Source: Cyanoderma ruficeps (Eukaryota > Chordata > Aves > Passeriformes > Timaliidae). Taken from it: DNA of 64,000 bases. The position numbers and the translations under genes are program-made. Below, piece after piece: positions 1-25,871 of this stretch (its first letter is position 1; every line of letters starts with the position of its first letter). The stretch covers positions 4,427,745 through 4,491,744 of the forward strand of contig VZDJ01000033.1 in assembly GCA_008694505.1 (NCBI GenBank), given 5' to 3'. Below the pieces are notes generated by a model that was given only the letters and a program-made list of their open reading frames with translations, did not search any database and was not told where the DNA came from.

Positions 1-14458
<14,458 letters not shown>

Positions 14459-14536
14459 CATCCTGCCACAGCCTTCTCCCTTTTTTGTTTGTTTGTATTT
14501 TACAAATCTTTATAATATATGAAATTGTTACACTTC

Positions 14537-14569
14537 GGGGGGGAGGGAAGGGGTTTTTGTGGGGGTGGG
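14537..14569 (+). promoter_or_regulatory. G-quadruplex-forming run in PAK2 3'UTR
   Basis: Five runs of three or more guanines (7, 3, 4, 5 and 3 Gs) separated by short loops lie on the sense strand, starting 79 bases after the PAK2 stop codon. This fits the general rule for an intramolecular quadruplex, in RNA as well as DNA. Function is not shown. Confidence 0.5.
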
Positions 14570-16119
14570 AAACGTCCGCAAAAGGGAAAAAACTCTCGTC
14601 CAGAAGACACCCAAAATACATTGTGGCGACTCTAGAGATCCCTGTCTGGGGTCCAGAAGGAATTGAGGGCTGAATTACTGGCCTTTGTGGGGTTTTTTTT
14701 ATTCTGATTTTTGTTTCCCAGACAGCCCAGAAATACCACTTGCTGTGCCCGGGGCTTTAAGGGGTTTTAACGACTTCGCTGTAACAGCTCCCGTTGTACC
14801 CTCTGGGTACTTTCAATACTTGAATGACAGATTCAAGCTTTCAGAGAGCAGTACTAATTTTACCTGCTGATCTCTTTGCCTCTCCTCTTCCTCCCCTCTA
14901 CCTGCAATTCCTGTGGGAAGCTCCCAATGACCAGATTCACGGCAGGTGTGGTGAATGTGAAGGTACATCTTGCCCCTCGTTTCTTTTTCGGATTAGCTGT
15001 CGCTGTACTGTAGAATCAACAACTCGGTTGCTTAAGGAATCATAATGTATGGAGATGGTTTTCACTTTTTAAGATGAATAAGGAGAGAGAGAGGGGGGAA
15101 AGAGAAGTATTCAGCTGTTTCTCATGCCTGTGCTCTGTGGACATTTTTTTTAATCAAAATGTGGCCTCTTTGTAGAACCGTAATGATCGGTCAAGTCTTT
15201 GGATGTGGGTTATAGATGTGTAGGTTGGGGTCAGATACTTTATTTATGATCAAATGATCAGTTCTAGTCAGGGCAAGAAAAAATTCCAGCTGTCTTCCTG
15301 TCTGCTCTTCTTTTCCCTGTTAGACTTGCTGGCCAGAAGCTTGAGGGATAATGTGCTTGGTGCAGTGGGTGGTTCACAAACATGTATCTGTGCTCTGACT
15401 TGGGCTTTGGAAGTTATGCTGGTGCCTTTGACTTTTTTTATTTTACACTTCCCTTCTTTGTATCAAATACATTTTTGTATATGTTGTAATTTCCCCCCTC
15501 CTCCTCCCCCCGCCAAGCAAATAATGCATCAACCTATGGAGTTGTCGGAGTTTAAAGTATTAGAGCTATTTTTTTCCAGTTTTGTATGTGCTCCATTTGT
15601 ACTAATGAAACCAGAAGAACAAATAACCAGATCTGAGGACACTGACGATACAGGATTTTGGAAACATGATCTGAACAGATGATGATGACCACCTGGAGAT
15701 GCCAAAGTTGTGAGATGAAGCAGAGGGGAAGCAGTGCTTCAATCCGACCATCGTGGGGCCTGTTGGACTGGCCGGTGTCACTCTGATCCTTGTCACCAAG
15801 GACGTTGTGCTAGCCAGGATGGCTGCAGTCAACCCTTCAATGCCAAAAAAAGTGCCTCCTTCTGAAGGACAGCGACTGCCCGAGCAGTTGAGCCCTTGGG
15901 GTGTTGGCAGTGGTGAGTTTAGCAGAGCCTGTGCCCCTTCCAATGCTACAGTCTATGCATTTCAACCTCCCCAAGTGTTTAAGGAGAGCCAAGTAGTACC
16001 AATGTGCCAAATGAGTCTGTGAAAGAACAACCATGACTTTAGTGGGATTGTATTGCATTCCCAGTGGGACAGGGCCCGGGACAGACAGAGCTGTGGTTGG
16101 GTGTGGACAGAGGACCCTG

Positions 16120-16125
16120 AATAAA
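16120..16125 (+). terminator. proximal polyadenylation signal of PAK2
   Basis: AATAAA in the context CTGAATAAAAATC, about 1.66 kb after the stop codon. It would produce a shorter PAK2 3'UTR if used. Use is inferred from the hexamer only. Confidence 0.45.
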
Positions 16126-17922
16126 AATCTTTGCACACTTTTCCAAACATCGCTGCCAGGGGCTAGAAGGCATTTTCAGAGAATTTCAGTGTCTGTACAG
16201 AGAGAATGACATTTTGGGGACTGGTAGCCAAGGTATGACAAAACAAACTTCCAGGGGACAGCGGCTGGGCAGGACAGCAGAGGCAGTTTGGGGGGATGGT
16301 GGAGGGGAGCAGGGCTGGGGTCTCACAGCTCCTGGGGGTCGTGTGGGGCCAGCAGGATGCTTTGTTGGGCAGGTTCAGCTTGTGTTCTGATCCTGTGTGG
16401 TAGTTAAAATCTGTGTTAGGTTAATTATCTTAACTGCTCCTCCCAGGGGTAAATCTCCCTTGCTGTAAGTGTGAGAACAGTTATGGCTTTAAATTTTAAA
16501 TTCAGGGAAGTGTCTCATGCCAGGTAAGGAAATCCAAGTGCATTTGCCTGGGAAAAAAGTTTATTATGAGCCATGGACACTGTAATCACCCTGGTTTGAG
16601 TGTGCCCCAGCTCCCTGGTCAAATGGAGCAGTGAGGAGGCTTGGCTGAGGAAAAAACCTGTTGTACCAGTGGTCCCCTCTTTGTCCATTGCTGGCAATGG
16701 ACTTGGTGAAACTCCTTGTGCCAGAGTTAAACTGGGAGCTTTTCTTTCTTTCATTTTTTTTTTGTTTTGTTTTGTTGGGTTTTTGTTAATGGCACAATCT
16801 AGATAAATTTAGCTCTTTAAATAGAAAACAAGAAATCATAAGTAATTTTAACTTATTAGTTCCCTTTTATTGGTGAATGAGAACGGTTTAAATCATATGT
16901 TGCAAAATTTGTCCAATTTAGCCTGCTTAGGAGACGACTTCTGAGGATTCAGCCATCCTAATGCACGAAACCTGGCCCAATCCCAAGTTCCCAAATTGTG
17001 TGTGTGAGCTGGGACGGTGTTCAGCTCGGAGGCTGGGAAATGCCAGCATCTCCCTGGCCCCACGCAGCAGCTGTTCCGTGGTGAGGTTTCCATGGGGATC
17101 AGAGGTGGGGCTGGCAGGAGAGGAGAGCCAGGGGAAGGTTTTTGTGCTGTGCTTTTGTGTCTGGAGGGTCAGGCCTCGCTTTTCTGAGGGTGTCTGCAAG
17201 GTGAGAAGCTCCCTGGGTTTTCCCTGGTGGGAGCAGAGCGGAGCCTTTGAGTGGGTGCAGGGCTGTCAGCTCTGCTGTGCCCCTGGGGCAGGTGGAGACC
17301 AGCCAGAGCGGGAGGAAATGATGGCAAGGGATGAGGTTCATCCAAATGTGGGGATTCCTGTGCATCCCTCGTGGGTGCCCACCCAAGATCCTGAGTGGGG
17401 ATCAGACGTGGATGGGATCCCTGTGAAGTGTCAGTTGGGCAGCTTGTGGCTGAGGTGCGAGTGTGCCGGGAGTGTGAGATTCCTGGGATGTTGTTATCAT
17501 AGAACAAACCAGAGTTCTTACTAAAAACAACCATGGGATTGAGCACTTTGCCCTGCCTTAGGTGTTAATGAGACTAATTGGAGCCTTCCCCCCCTGGCTC
17601 TCTGTGCAGGGAGGTGCAGAAGTTTGGCTACAGCAGATGGGTCCCGTTGTCAGAGGGGCTGGGGAGGGAGCAAAAACGTGATTAAGGGTCTCTCCAACTG
17701 GAATTGAGTCAATAAATCTCTCTGTCCTGTTTTTCCCTCTGTTCCTTATGCTGTTGATGGGAATGGAAGTAGGTGCAAGCTTTCTTTTTATTTTTTTAAC
17801 TGTCTTCAGATGTTAATGTTGCCTTTTGTGTAATTTAATCCCATTATGTTATTTAATTGTTACTGCAATATTAACTACTGTATTTGTTGACTTCGTTTAA
17901 TAACTGTTCTTTCAGGGCTAGA

Positions 17923-17928
17923 AATAAA
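17923..17928 (+). terminator. distal polyadenylation signal of PAK2
   Basis: AATAAA followed by TTTTAAAAAACC and then a T-rich stretch. This is the best candidate for the main 3' end of PAK2 because sequence beyond it loses the UTR-like AT-rich character. Another AATAAA lies at 17711-17716. Confidence 0.6.
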
Positions 17929-19960
17929 GTTTTAAAAAACCTTTGGGTTTTTTCCCCCCTTTTCCCTGTCGTGAGTTTATATCTTTGAAGACAAGAGTGT
18001 CTGAAAGGGTTCACGTGTCGGTGTTTTACTGAGATTAACAGAATGTGTTTGTAACTAAGATTCTTATGAACGCTTTAATGATGGTGGGTATAATTTTATG
18101 CTATGCCAGCCTGTTTCTTCTAAAGTTTTATCACTCGTTGGTGTCAGTACCAGCCTCGGGATCACCACAGGCTTTCCTTGCTGCTGTGAGCTGCTGGTGG
18201 ATGGCAGTGCTTCCCAGAAAAACTCTGGATGGCTGATGGGAGGAGAGCAGCTCTGAAACACCCTTTGCACCCACTGTGGAAGAGATCCCTCGCCCTCCAT
18301 GCACAGGGAGCAAAGCAAAAGCCAGCCTGGCCCATCCCAGCTGCATCTTCCCCCTTCTGTTTGCCAGTGCTGGGGTGGGACTGATGGGCCCAGTAACCTC
18401 TGGTGATGTGGTGATGATCTGGGAGCTGTTCCCAGCACCTCTGCATGTTGCACCATGGGTACCATGCAGCACCCTGCTTATAAATGTTACAGCACAGGAT
18501 CCATGGGAATTGAGCTGTCCTGGTGTCTGTTGGCTTTGCTCCATCTCCACTGACCAGCGTTGGACCGTGGGAGTGAGGGCCCTCCCTGGGTGCCCACTGC
18601 TCTTCGAGGACTTGGGATGAGATCCGTGGTGCCTCTTGGCCTCCAAGGCTGCAGAGAAACACTTTTGTTTTCCACTGGACCTACAAAAAGGGCTGTGGGA
18701 TGTTGGCCTGCCAGTCCAGCCAAGGACAAGGAGGGATTTACTTTGGGCTTGAGTCCGGGTCAGTTGGCTCTGGATGAAGTTCCTGCCTCAGTGGTGAATG
18801 GCGAGGACTTGGCGTGTCCTGTGTTTCCAGTGTGTTACTGGGAAATGGGCTCTTCCCTTTTCTTGCATGGTATACAAGCTTTGCTCCTACACTGACAAAG
18901 GGAAATGAAGAAACCACTCATCTCCAGCAGCTGCTTCACCCAGACATGAGAACGTTGCTTTCCTCAGAGCCTGTCTCTTCAGGGTTATCAATTTGTTGTA
19001 GCATCTCTGTCTTTCTATATGATCTTTGTCCATTTAAACTGGTGTTCTCTAGCACTGCATTTAAGTGATTTGGCATTTAATTTCTGGGGGAAAAGTGGGC
19101 AGGAGGAGAAGGTGCTTAGTGGAGCTCAGCACTGTTGGGATTTTGATACCTGAAGGGGAGCAGGGCTTTGGCTGCTTTCGGCTTGCATGGCTGAAAGTTG
19201 CAGGTCCTTGGTAAATCCCCCTAATTCTTGTGTGAACTTGGTCATCCCTTGCACGTAGCTGCCTGAGAGTAAACCCAAGAGCAGCCCCATTTTTTTGAGA
19301 TCAGCTTATTCAAGATTGGGTATTTAAAACCTGGTTTTTGAAGGCAGTAAATTTGGGGGCAGCAGTTTCTGCCTTTCAGGGCTGTTCTTTGGCTGCAGTG
19401 AGTTACTGCAGAGCTGAGCACAACTGTTTGGACTGCACCAGGTTAAAACCAGGGTGGGGGAAAAGTGAGGATCCTCATTAGCAGCATTTTCACGGTGGTA
19501 CCTGAAGAGCTCTGTTGGATTTTAGTGCAGTTCCTGTCCTGGAGCACAGTGCTGTCCGTAGATCCCTGCTCCCAGGGATTTATACAGCTGCTTTTCCCCC
19601 CCGCCCCCTTTTTAATGCAACTTGCATTTTGCTCTCAAGATTATTTTTAATAAAAACAGCTGTCCTCAGTCATGTGAGGAAGAAACATGAAAGTTTGCTG
19701 AGCTCAGCCAAACTCTGGTGGTTGCTCTCCAGATGTGTGGAGGAAGCAGGTTCTTCTGAGAGCTGTTTTCCCTGCTTTGAATCCAGCCTAAGGAAAGATT
19801 CCTTTTCCTTGAGGGTGAGAAATAACACCATGTGAGAATAATGACTTTCTGTGACTTCTCTACCTGCAGCCTGTTAGAAAGGAGAAGGGCAGCAGCAGCA
19901 CAGCTCGTCATGCTTTTCCCAACAAGGCAAAGGAATGTCCTGCAGCACATCATCACCTAA

Positions 19961-20065
19961 AATCATGGAATCAGTAAGGCTGGAAAAGACCTTTAAGATC
20001 ATCAATTCAAATCCATCAAGATTTCAAATCCCCATTGACCTGAGTGTTGAAACAGCCCCAAGGGA
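19961..20065 (-). mobile_element. degraded CR1 tail
   Basis: AATCATGGAATCAGTAAGGC, GGAAAAGACCTTTAAGATCA and the following CAATTCAAATCCATCAAG resemble an older CR1 subfamily in antisense. Confidence 0.65.
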
Positions 20066-21803
20066 CTCATGGTTTGGGTTTTTTAATGGGATTTTCCCAG
20101 TGGGGAGTTAGGGGTTGCTCATTCTCTTCCGGGCACTTAACAGTCCCCCAGACTTCTGCTTTGGAGCTGTGTTGAGTCAGTGCAGAGGAGGGAAGGGCAC
20201 AGGCTGTGTCAAGGCACAGATGTGTCTCAATGCACAGCTCCAGATCCTTGTGTTTTCTGGAGGGCTCGTGAACAGTGAATCCAGCTTGGTACAACTGTGG
20301 GCCAGCTGTGAGGACACTGATGGGACTCAGGGCAGCTCCTCAGAATGGTCTGGAGGGGAGACAAGCCCATACCATGTGCAGGGCTGACCTTTCTCAGGAC
20401 TGATGTCTTCTGGAATGCCCTGAGCTTTCTAGAGCCAAGGATGACCCATCTTTGTTATTTTTTCCCTCTCAGTGAATGCTTATTCTAAGGGTTTGGGTCT
20501 TTTCACAAAGCACAGTTAACTCTTGGATCCCCTGGAGCCCTTTTCCCTGCCTGACCATGAAGGCAAAACTGCCCCAGGCTCCTGCTGCCTTGTCACAGCA
20601 GCTGGGAACATGTGGCTGCTCCTGGAAATCTCTAATCCACCCCCTGCCCAGTGACACTTCCCTTAAATAACCTTATAACTCTTTTTTTTTCTGTAGCTGT
20701 TGCCTCTTTGAGGGTGAAATAGCAAGTGAGCCAGAGTGTGGCTCTTCTCAGCTCTTGTGACCCTTCAGTGTTTTTGGGGAATGTTTATTTTGCTGAACTC
20801 TGCAAGTGCAAACTTGTTCCTGTTCTGTGGCTAAACCCCTCCACTTAAATATCTGCATTTTAAGCCCTGAAAGCAAGTTTGGTTTAGAAAGACACTGATG
20901 TTCCAGCTCCAGAAAAGGAATTTTCAGGGGGAATATTGGAATTTTTAGATAGTTTTGTTCCTAGAAGAGCAGCCCTGTAAAACTGTATGGAGTCTGCTGT
21001 CAGCACTAACACAAGTGAGGGAGTGAGTCCCTGGCCTTGTTTAATCACATCGTTATCCTTGGAATCAACAGCTCCCAGCTCCTCTCTCCAGCCTGGGTTA
21101 AACGTCCCACAACTGCAGGATGTGCCGTGGGCAGAATTACAAGCAATGAGTAGAAAATGGTTTTTAAACCTTGGAATGTTTATTTCCTAAGGCCCAACTC
21201 TTACAGTGATTGAGAAGAAGGGAAAAATCCATTTCTGGTGGAAAGAAAATATGTTGGAATTTCTTTCCCAGTTTTACTAGTCTGTATCCCATAATCTGGT
21301 GGTTTTCTTTTAGGGACTGGGTTTGGGCTGGGTTGCTGGGTCCTCATGAGGTTTTGTTTCTAAAGACAAAACTCTACTGGTTTGTCTACTGAGAAACACA
21401 GGAGGAGGGGAGGTAGAAAGAATTGAGTTGGATTGTGATGTAAATCATTTCATGGTCCGTTCTGCAGTGATGAGTAGCTTTGGCCAGCACTTTGTTTGCT
21501 GCCAGAGGTCAATTTTCTTGAGGACAAAATTACTAATTTTTAAGACTCTTAAAGAATATTTCATCTTCTGTTATTCAAGTGAAGTTATTTGTTTATTTGA
21601 GCTGAAAGATGGGTGCTTGCCCTGTCTTCTGGAGGGTGAATTGGGGTAAAAAGAGTTAAACTGGGGGAAGTTCTGAGGCAGGCTGACCAAAAGCAGGGCA
21701 GTTTTGGGGTGCTGGAGAGGAGGGTTTGAATGATGGGTGGTGGGCAGTGTGGTCCCTCTCCCAGCCCAGACTTCCCATGGTTTCCAAAGGCAGGGCTGTG
21801 AGC

Positions 21804-21902
21804 AGTGATCCCAGGGACCCTTCCCAAAACCACTGCAGTGATCCCAGGGACCCTTCCCAAACCACTGCAGTGATCCCAGGGACCCTTCCCAAAAACCACT
21901 GC
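21804..21902. repeat. tandem repeat, three units of 32-34 bases
   Basis: The unit AGTGATCCCAGGGACC followed by CTTCCCAAAACCACTGC occurs at 21804-21836, 21837-21868 and 21869-21902, differing only in the length of the A run (4, 3 and 5). The near identity suggests recent expansion. Confidence 0.9.
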
Positions 21903-22370
21903 TGGGTGGGCAGTGAGGGATCGAAAGGAGTGGGGAAGGAAGATGAGAGGAGGGAGGGTGGTGCAGGGGGAGATGCTGAGCTGTGGCCTTCACAAGCATC
22001 CCCACAATGTCGTGTTTCTTCTCTGCTGTCAAGGCTGTTGAGGGAGAGGCTCCAGTGCATTTGAAGCATCTGCTCCTGCTTTTCATGGCTTGGCCTGCAC
22101 TACCAAAGCCACCTATGAAGAGCCTCATCCCTGCTCAAGTGCTTGAAACCTGGGTTTCCTGGTAATTTCTCTTATAAATGACACAAGGGGAAATAAAATA
22201 GCCCAAGTCAAAGCTGTTGGCTCTTTGTGTGTGAGGGGGCAGGGAGAGGAGCTGGGTTGCTGCCAGCACTGTCTGCCCCGGGGCTGCTGGAGAGCCTGTA
22301 GGGATGGCAACTGTGGACTCCTCTGCTGCAGGTCAGGGAAATGACCCACAAGGTACATCATGTATTGTTT

Positions 22371-22533
22371 ACCACGGAATCCCAGAATGGTTTGGGTTGG
22401 AAGGGGCCTTAAACCCATTTCTTTCCACCTCCACCATGGGCAGAGACACCTTCCACTATCCCAGGTTGCTCCAAGCCCCATCCAACCTGGCCTGGGACAC
22501 TGCCAGGGATGGGGCAGCCACAGGCTTTGGAGC
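22371..22533 (-). mobile_element. CR1 LINE 3' fragment near AQP12
   Basis: Antisense CR1 tail (CGGAATCCCAGAATGGTTTG, GGGCAGAGACACCTTCCACT, CCCATCCAACCTGGCCTGGG). It ends about 340 bases before the AQP12 start codon, so it marks the upstream edge of the compact promoter. Confidence 0.88.
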
Positions 22534-22745
22534 CAAGCAGAAAGAAAACGAAGTTTTTTGTTCTTTGGAAGAGCTGTCAGCTCTGGGGAACTGCTGTGGG
22601 CTCCCAGGTGTGAGTGCTGGGGTTGGGGGCTCAGTGCCTGGTGGAGATAACACCAGGATTTGCTGGGACAAACAACCTGGTGGCTGCTCCAGCTGCTGTG
22701 ACTCCGGCAGCTCCGTGTGGCACTGGCATTGCCCCGTGGGGGCCA

Positions 22746-22763
22746 CACATGTGGCCTTTCCCA
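22746..22763 (+). promoter_or_regulatory. PTF1-like bipartite site (E-box plus TC-box)
   Basis: CACATG at 22746-22751 and TTTCCCA at 22757-22763, spaced by TGGCC. The two boxes are about one helical turn apart, centre to centre, as in binding sites of the pancreatic acinar factor PTF1. It lies about 40 bases upstream of the AQP12 TATA box. Function inferred from layout and from the pancreatic role of AQP12. Confidence 0.5.
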
Positions 22764-22802
22764 GGCCTGTCGGGCTGTGCCACGTTTGCTTTTGCTTGGC
22801 TT

Positions 22803-22808
22803 TATAAA
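22803..22808 (+). promoter_or_regulatory. TATA box of AQP12
   Basis: TATAAA in the context GGCTTTATAAAGAGG, 62 bases upstream of the ATG. It predicts a start near 22833 and a 5'UTR of only about 35-40 bases with no intron. Confidence 0.7.
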
Positions 22809-22869
22809 GAGGAGGTGCAGGAGCTTCCTCTGCTCCTTCCCAGCCTCTGCCTCCAGCACAGCCTTCACC

Positions 22870-25098
22870 ATGGATGCCTTGAATGTCTCCATTGCTTTTT
22901 TTCTCCTGGTTGTTGGGGTGTGCCAGGTGCTCAGGTGCCTTTCCAAGAGGCTTCTGTCCCCTGGAACACACGGCTGCCTTGCCGGGGAATTTGCTGGCTC
23001 ATTCCAGTTGTGCACGAGCTGCCTCGAGCTGAGGATGCTGATGCAGTTTGGGCCCTGGGCTGGTGGCTTCGGCCTGGACGTGGTCCTGACCCTGCTCTTC
23101 CTCCTCTCCGCTGTCCACGGCGCCTCTTTTGACGGAGCATCCGCCAACCCGACCGTGTGTCTCCAGGAGTTCCTGCTCCTGGAGTCCAGCCTGGCAGTGG
23201 CTGTGGCCAAGCTGCTGGCCCAGGCTGTGGGTGCGGGGACGGGCTGGGCTCTCACCCGGCTCTACTGGTCCTGGGAGCTGACACAGCTCCACTTCATCCA
23301 GAACCTGATGGCGCCCGAGTGCAGCTCCTCCATCCGCGCCTCCCTGCCCCACGCCGCCTTCGTGGAAGGCTCCTGCTCCTTCCTCTTCCACCTTGTCCTC
23401 CTCAGGGTGCAACAGAGTCACCCCCTGTACCGGGTCCCTGCGCTGGCAGCGACTGTCACCTTCCTGACCTACACAGGTGAGCAGGGCTAGAGTCTCTTGT
23501 TCTGAGTCATTTGGAAAAGTGCCTCGTTTGTAAGGGAGGAACAGCCCCCCTGTTTTTCATCTTCCAGGACTGGAGAGGTGGGGATTAACAAGGTAACAAC
23601 TCCTAAGGTGTTTGTTTTCTGTTATTTTGGGGTATATTCATTTTGGGATGAAGATGGCAGTTTGGGGTACCTGGGCTGCAGGTGAATGTCAGCTCACAGC
23701 CATAGCTCGAGGCCGGGATCACTTCCCTGGAACGTCCCCTGCTGCAATCCCTCGGTCCTGCACTGAGCTTTTCTGCTTCCCACAAAGTTCAGGGCCACAA
23801 GGGTGGGATTTCCCCAGTCCAGGAAGGCAGGCAGGAGGGGTCCCAGCCCTTTGTCAGTGTTCCAAAGGATGCAGTGGCACTGTTGGCCACATTTCTCTTC
23901 CCACACAGCTGGACCGTACACGGGGGCCTTCTTCAACCCTGCCCTGGCCACAGCCACCACCTTCCAGTGCTCGGGGAGCAGCTTCTGGGACTACATCCAG
24001 GTTTACTGGCTGGGGCCCCTCGCAGGTGAGATCTTCCCAGGGGGCAGGAGCTGGCATGGGGGCAAGGCAGAAGTGCTCAGTGTAACATGGGCTCTTCTGG
24101 CAAAGGGCTGAACTTGAGGCTGCCCGTGGCAAGTGTCATTTTTCATCCTGCCTCATTGTCTCTGGGGTCCTCTCTTTGCTATGCAATTGTTTAAAATCCA
24201 ACTTCTGCACGGCGCAAGGGCAGAAATGTCCCTGAAGCCAAAGCCTGGGGGAGGTTCAGTGAAGGTGTTTTAGGGCAGTGGCAGGCTGAGCTATGCTTTG
24301 AGGTTGTCCTCAGCTCCAGGGTGGGCATGGGGAGCTGGATGTGTGCTGAGAGTGGAGACCAGTCCCTGACCAGAGGGTGGAGCCAGGGGGGAATTGGGCT
24401 CTGCTCCCAGATAACAGTGATGGGACAGAAGGGAATGGCCTCGAGTTGCCCCAGGGGAAGTTTAGGTTGGATTTTGGGAAAATCCTTTCCCTGAAGGGTG
24501 GTCAGGCACTGGCACACTCTGCTGAAGGTGGAGACACCACCTCTGCAGGGATTTAAAAGCCATGTGGATGTGGCACTCGGGTCATGACCAGTGGTGACCT
24601 CAGCAGCACTGAGGGAATGGTTGGACTCCCTGGGCTCAGAGGACTTTTCCAACCTTAATGATTCTCTGCCAGAAAACCACTGGGCTGGTTTATGGCCCTT
24701 CTGGGTCAAAGCAAGCATTGTTTATGGTGTTAATGACACAGTGGTTAAATTCTCCTAAAAAAGCAGTACAGCGAGGGTCCCTCAGCTCTTGGTGGGGACA
24801 CCTGTGGTGCTGAGCTGCCTTTTGGTCATGGTGAGGGTTGTGACAAAGGTCCCAAACTGCTGCTGAGCTGTGGGGAGGGTGGAGATGCTCAAAAGGGGTC
24901 TGCGCTCTCATTCCAGGGATGCTCGCTGCCCTCCTGCTCTTCCAGGGCAACATCCCACGTCTCTTCCAGAAAAATCTCCTCTACAGCCAGAAGAGCAAAT
25001 ACAAGGTGCCCAAGGCAAAGGTGACAGCGCAGGTGGAGGGTGACAAACCACAGAGGAAGAGGAAAGAGGGGAAGAGCAACTCGGAGCCCCGTGCCTGA
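22870..25098 (+). CDS. AQP12: aquaporin 12
   Basis: Unorthodox aquaporin of intracellular membranes; in mammals the AQP12 proteins are found in pancreatic acinar cells. Three exons: 22870-23476, 23909-24025, 24917-25098 (stop TGA), 301 residues, close to the human length of about 295. The start has context TTCACCATGG and sits just after a TATA box; an in-frame ATG at 22717 lies upstream of that TATA box and is not used here. The first pore motif is NPT (residues 93-95), the second NPA (212-214); NPT distinguishes AQP12 from AQP11, which has NPC. Hydrophobic segments are seen at about 7-25, 66-83 and 100-120 and in exons 2-3. The C-terminal tail after LFQKNLLYSQKSKYK is strongly basic and ends in SEPRA. 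No break seen. Confidence 0.93.
24437..24667 (+). mobile_element. CR1 LINE 3' fragment in AQP12 intron 2
   Basis: Sense CR1: CCAGGGGAAGTTTAGGTTGG, GGGATTTAAAAGCCATGTGG, ATGTGGCACTCGGG and the terminal TTTTCCAACCTTAATGATTC. Confidence 0.88.
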
Positions 25099-25871
25099 GC
25101 CCAGGGGTCCTGGCAGCACTTTTCCTGGGAAAGGGTTTCCCTGTGTGGAGGATTTTGCTGCTGGTTCAGTCCTTAAAGCATCACAAAGGAATCCTTGCAG
25201 GATGCCTGAGCCCCTGAGCTCCTTTGGGAGTTGCTTTGAAAGCCTCTCTGCAGAGCCCGAAATGTTTCAAGCCCACACTGCTGCCTCAGAGAGAAAACAG
25301 TGAACACTTTTGCATAAATTGCTGGTTTTCTTGTACTGCCAGGAATCTTAACGGGAAGTTGGGACCATTCCATGGGCAGCCTTGAGCAACTCGGGGTTAT
25401 TGCATCGTGCAATGACTGAAATAACCCCACTGTGGGTCTCTTGCAGCCATAAAAACAAAGTATAAGCCAGTAATTGCCTTGGACACTTGGGAGGGGGAGG
25501 AAACAGGCTTTGATCTTTTGAGTTATTGATGGTACTGGTTAAAATTTGGTGGGTTTTGAGTTAAACTTGACCTGAAGTCCTTGAATTGCACAGGCTGAAC
25601 CTGGCGAGTCTTGGAGAGGAATTAAAAATGCTCCAAGGCAAAAGAGTTCACTGGCCAAGAGAGACCCTGTGCCTCTGGGGATGTGCTTAGCCTGGGTTTT
25701 GGTGCTGTAAAGCATCAAGAAATGGTGCTCAAAGGGTCTGTGGTTGGGAAAAAATAAAAAAGAGACCCAGACAGCTGCTGTGGTTGAGCAAGTGCATCCC
25801 TGGACTCTGCTCCATGTCTACGTGAAATACTCCAACTCTAAAATTACAGTTTGTGGAAAAAAACTAATAAA
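25099..25871 (+). other. AQP12: AQP12 3' untranslated region
   Basis: Noncoding sequence after the AQP12 stop. AATAAA hexamers lie at 25753-25758 and 25866-25871; the latter, in CTAATAAAAATAAATGC, is the likelier end. Extent inferred. Confidence 0.55.

Larger units (their letters stand above)
14459..17945 (+). other. PAK2: PAK2 3' untranslated region
   Basis: No further coding exon follows the stop. The stretch is AT-rich in places and holds three AATAAA hexamers: 16120-16125, 17711-17716 and 17923-17928. The last lies in a T/A-rich context followed by a T-rich stretch and is the likely main end, giving a UTR of about 3.5 kb, in line with the long 3'UTR known for vertebrate PAK2. The hexamer at 16120 could give a shorter form. 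A very G-rich run lies at 14537-14569. The open frame at 16961-17524 lies inside the UTR and resembles no protein I know. The true 3' end is inferred, not seen. Confidence 0.75.
17946..22745. other. PAK2-AQP12 intergenic region
   Basis: No gene recognised. Contains CR1 fragments at 19961-20065 and 22371-22533 and a three-copy tandem repeat at 21804-21902. Overlapping open frames on both strands at 18064-18895 and 21571-22128 show no family resemblance and are not called. Confidence 0.7.

Noticed and set aside
16961..17524. 187-codon frame downstream of PAK2
   Set aside because: Lies within the PAK2 3'UTR before its distal poly(A) signal; no resemblance to known proteins.
18064..18895. Cluster of overlapping open frames on both strands
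   Set aside because: Several frames are open together in GC-rich intergenic DNA, with no splice-supported exon and no familiar motif.
22717..22869. N-terminal extension of AQP12 from an upstream in-frame ATG
   Set aside because: The ATG at 22717 precedes the TATA box, and the extension would add a non-hydrophobic leader not known in the family; the ATG at 22870 has the better context.
22125..23255. 376-codon open frame on the minus strand over AQP12 exon 1
   Set aside because: It is the antisense shadow of a GC-rich coding exon and of an upstream CR1; no recognisable domain, and the plus strand encodes AQP12.
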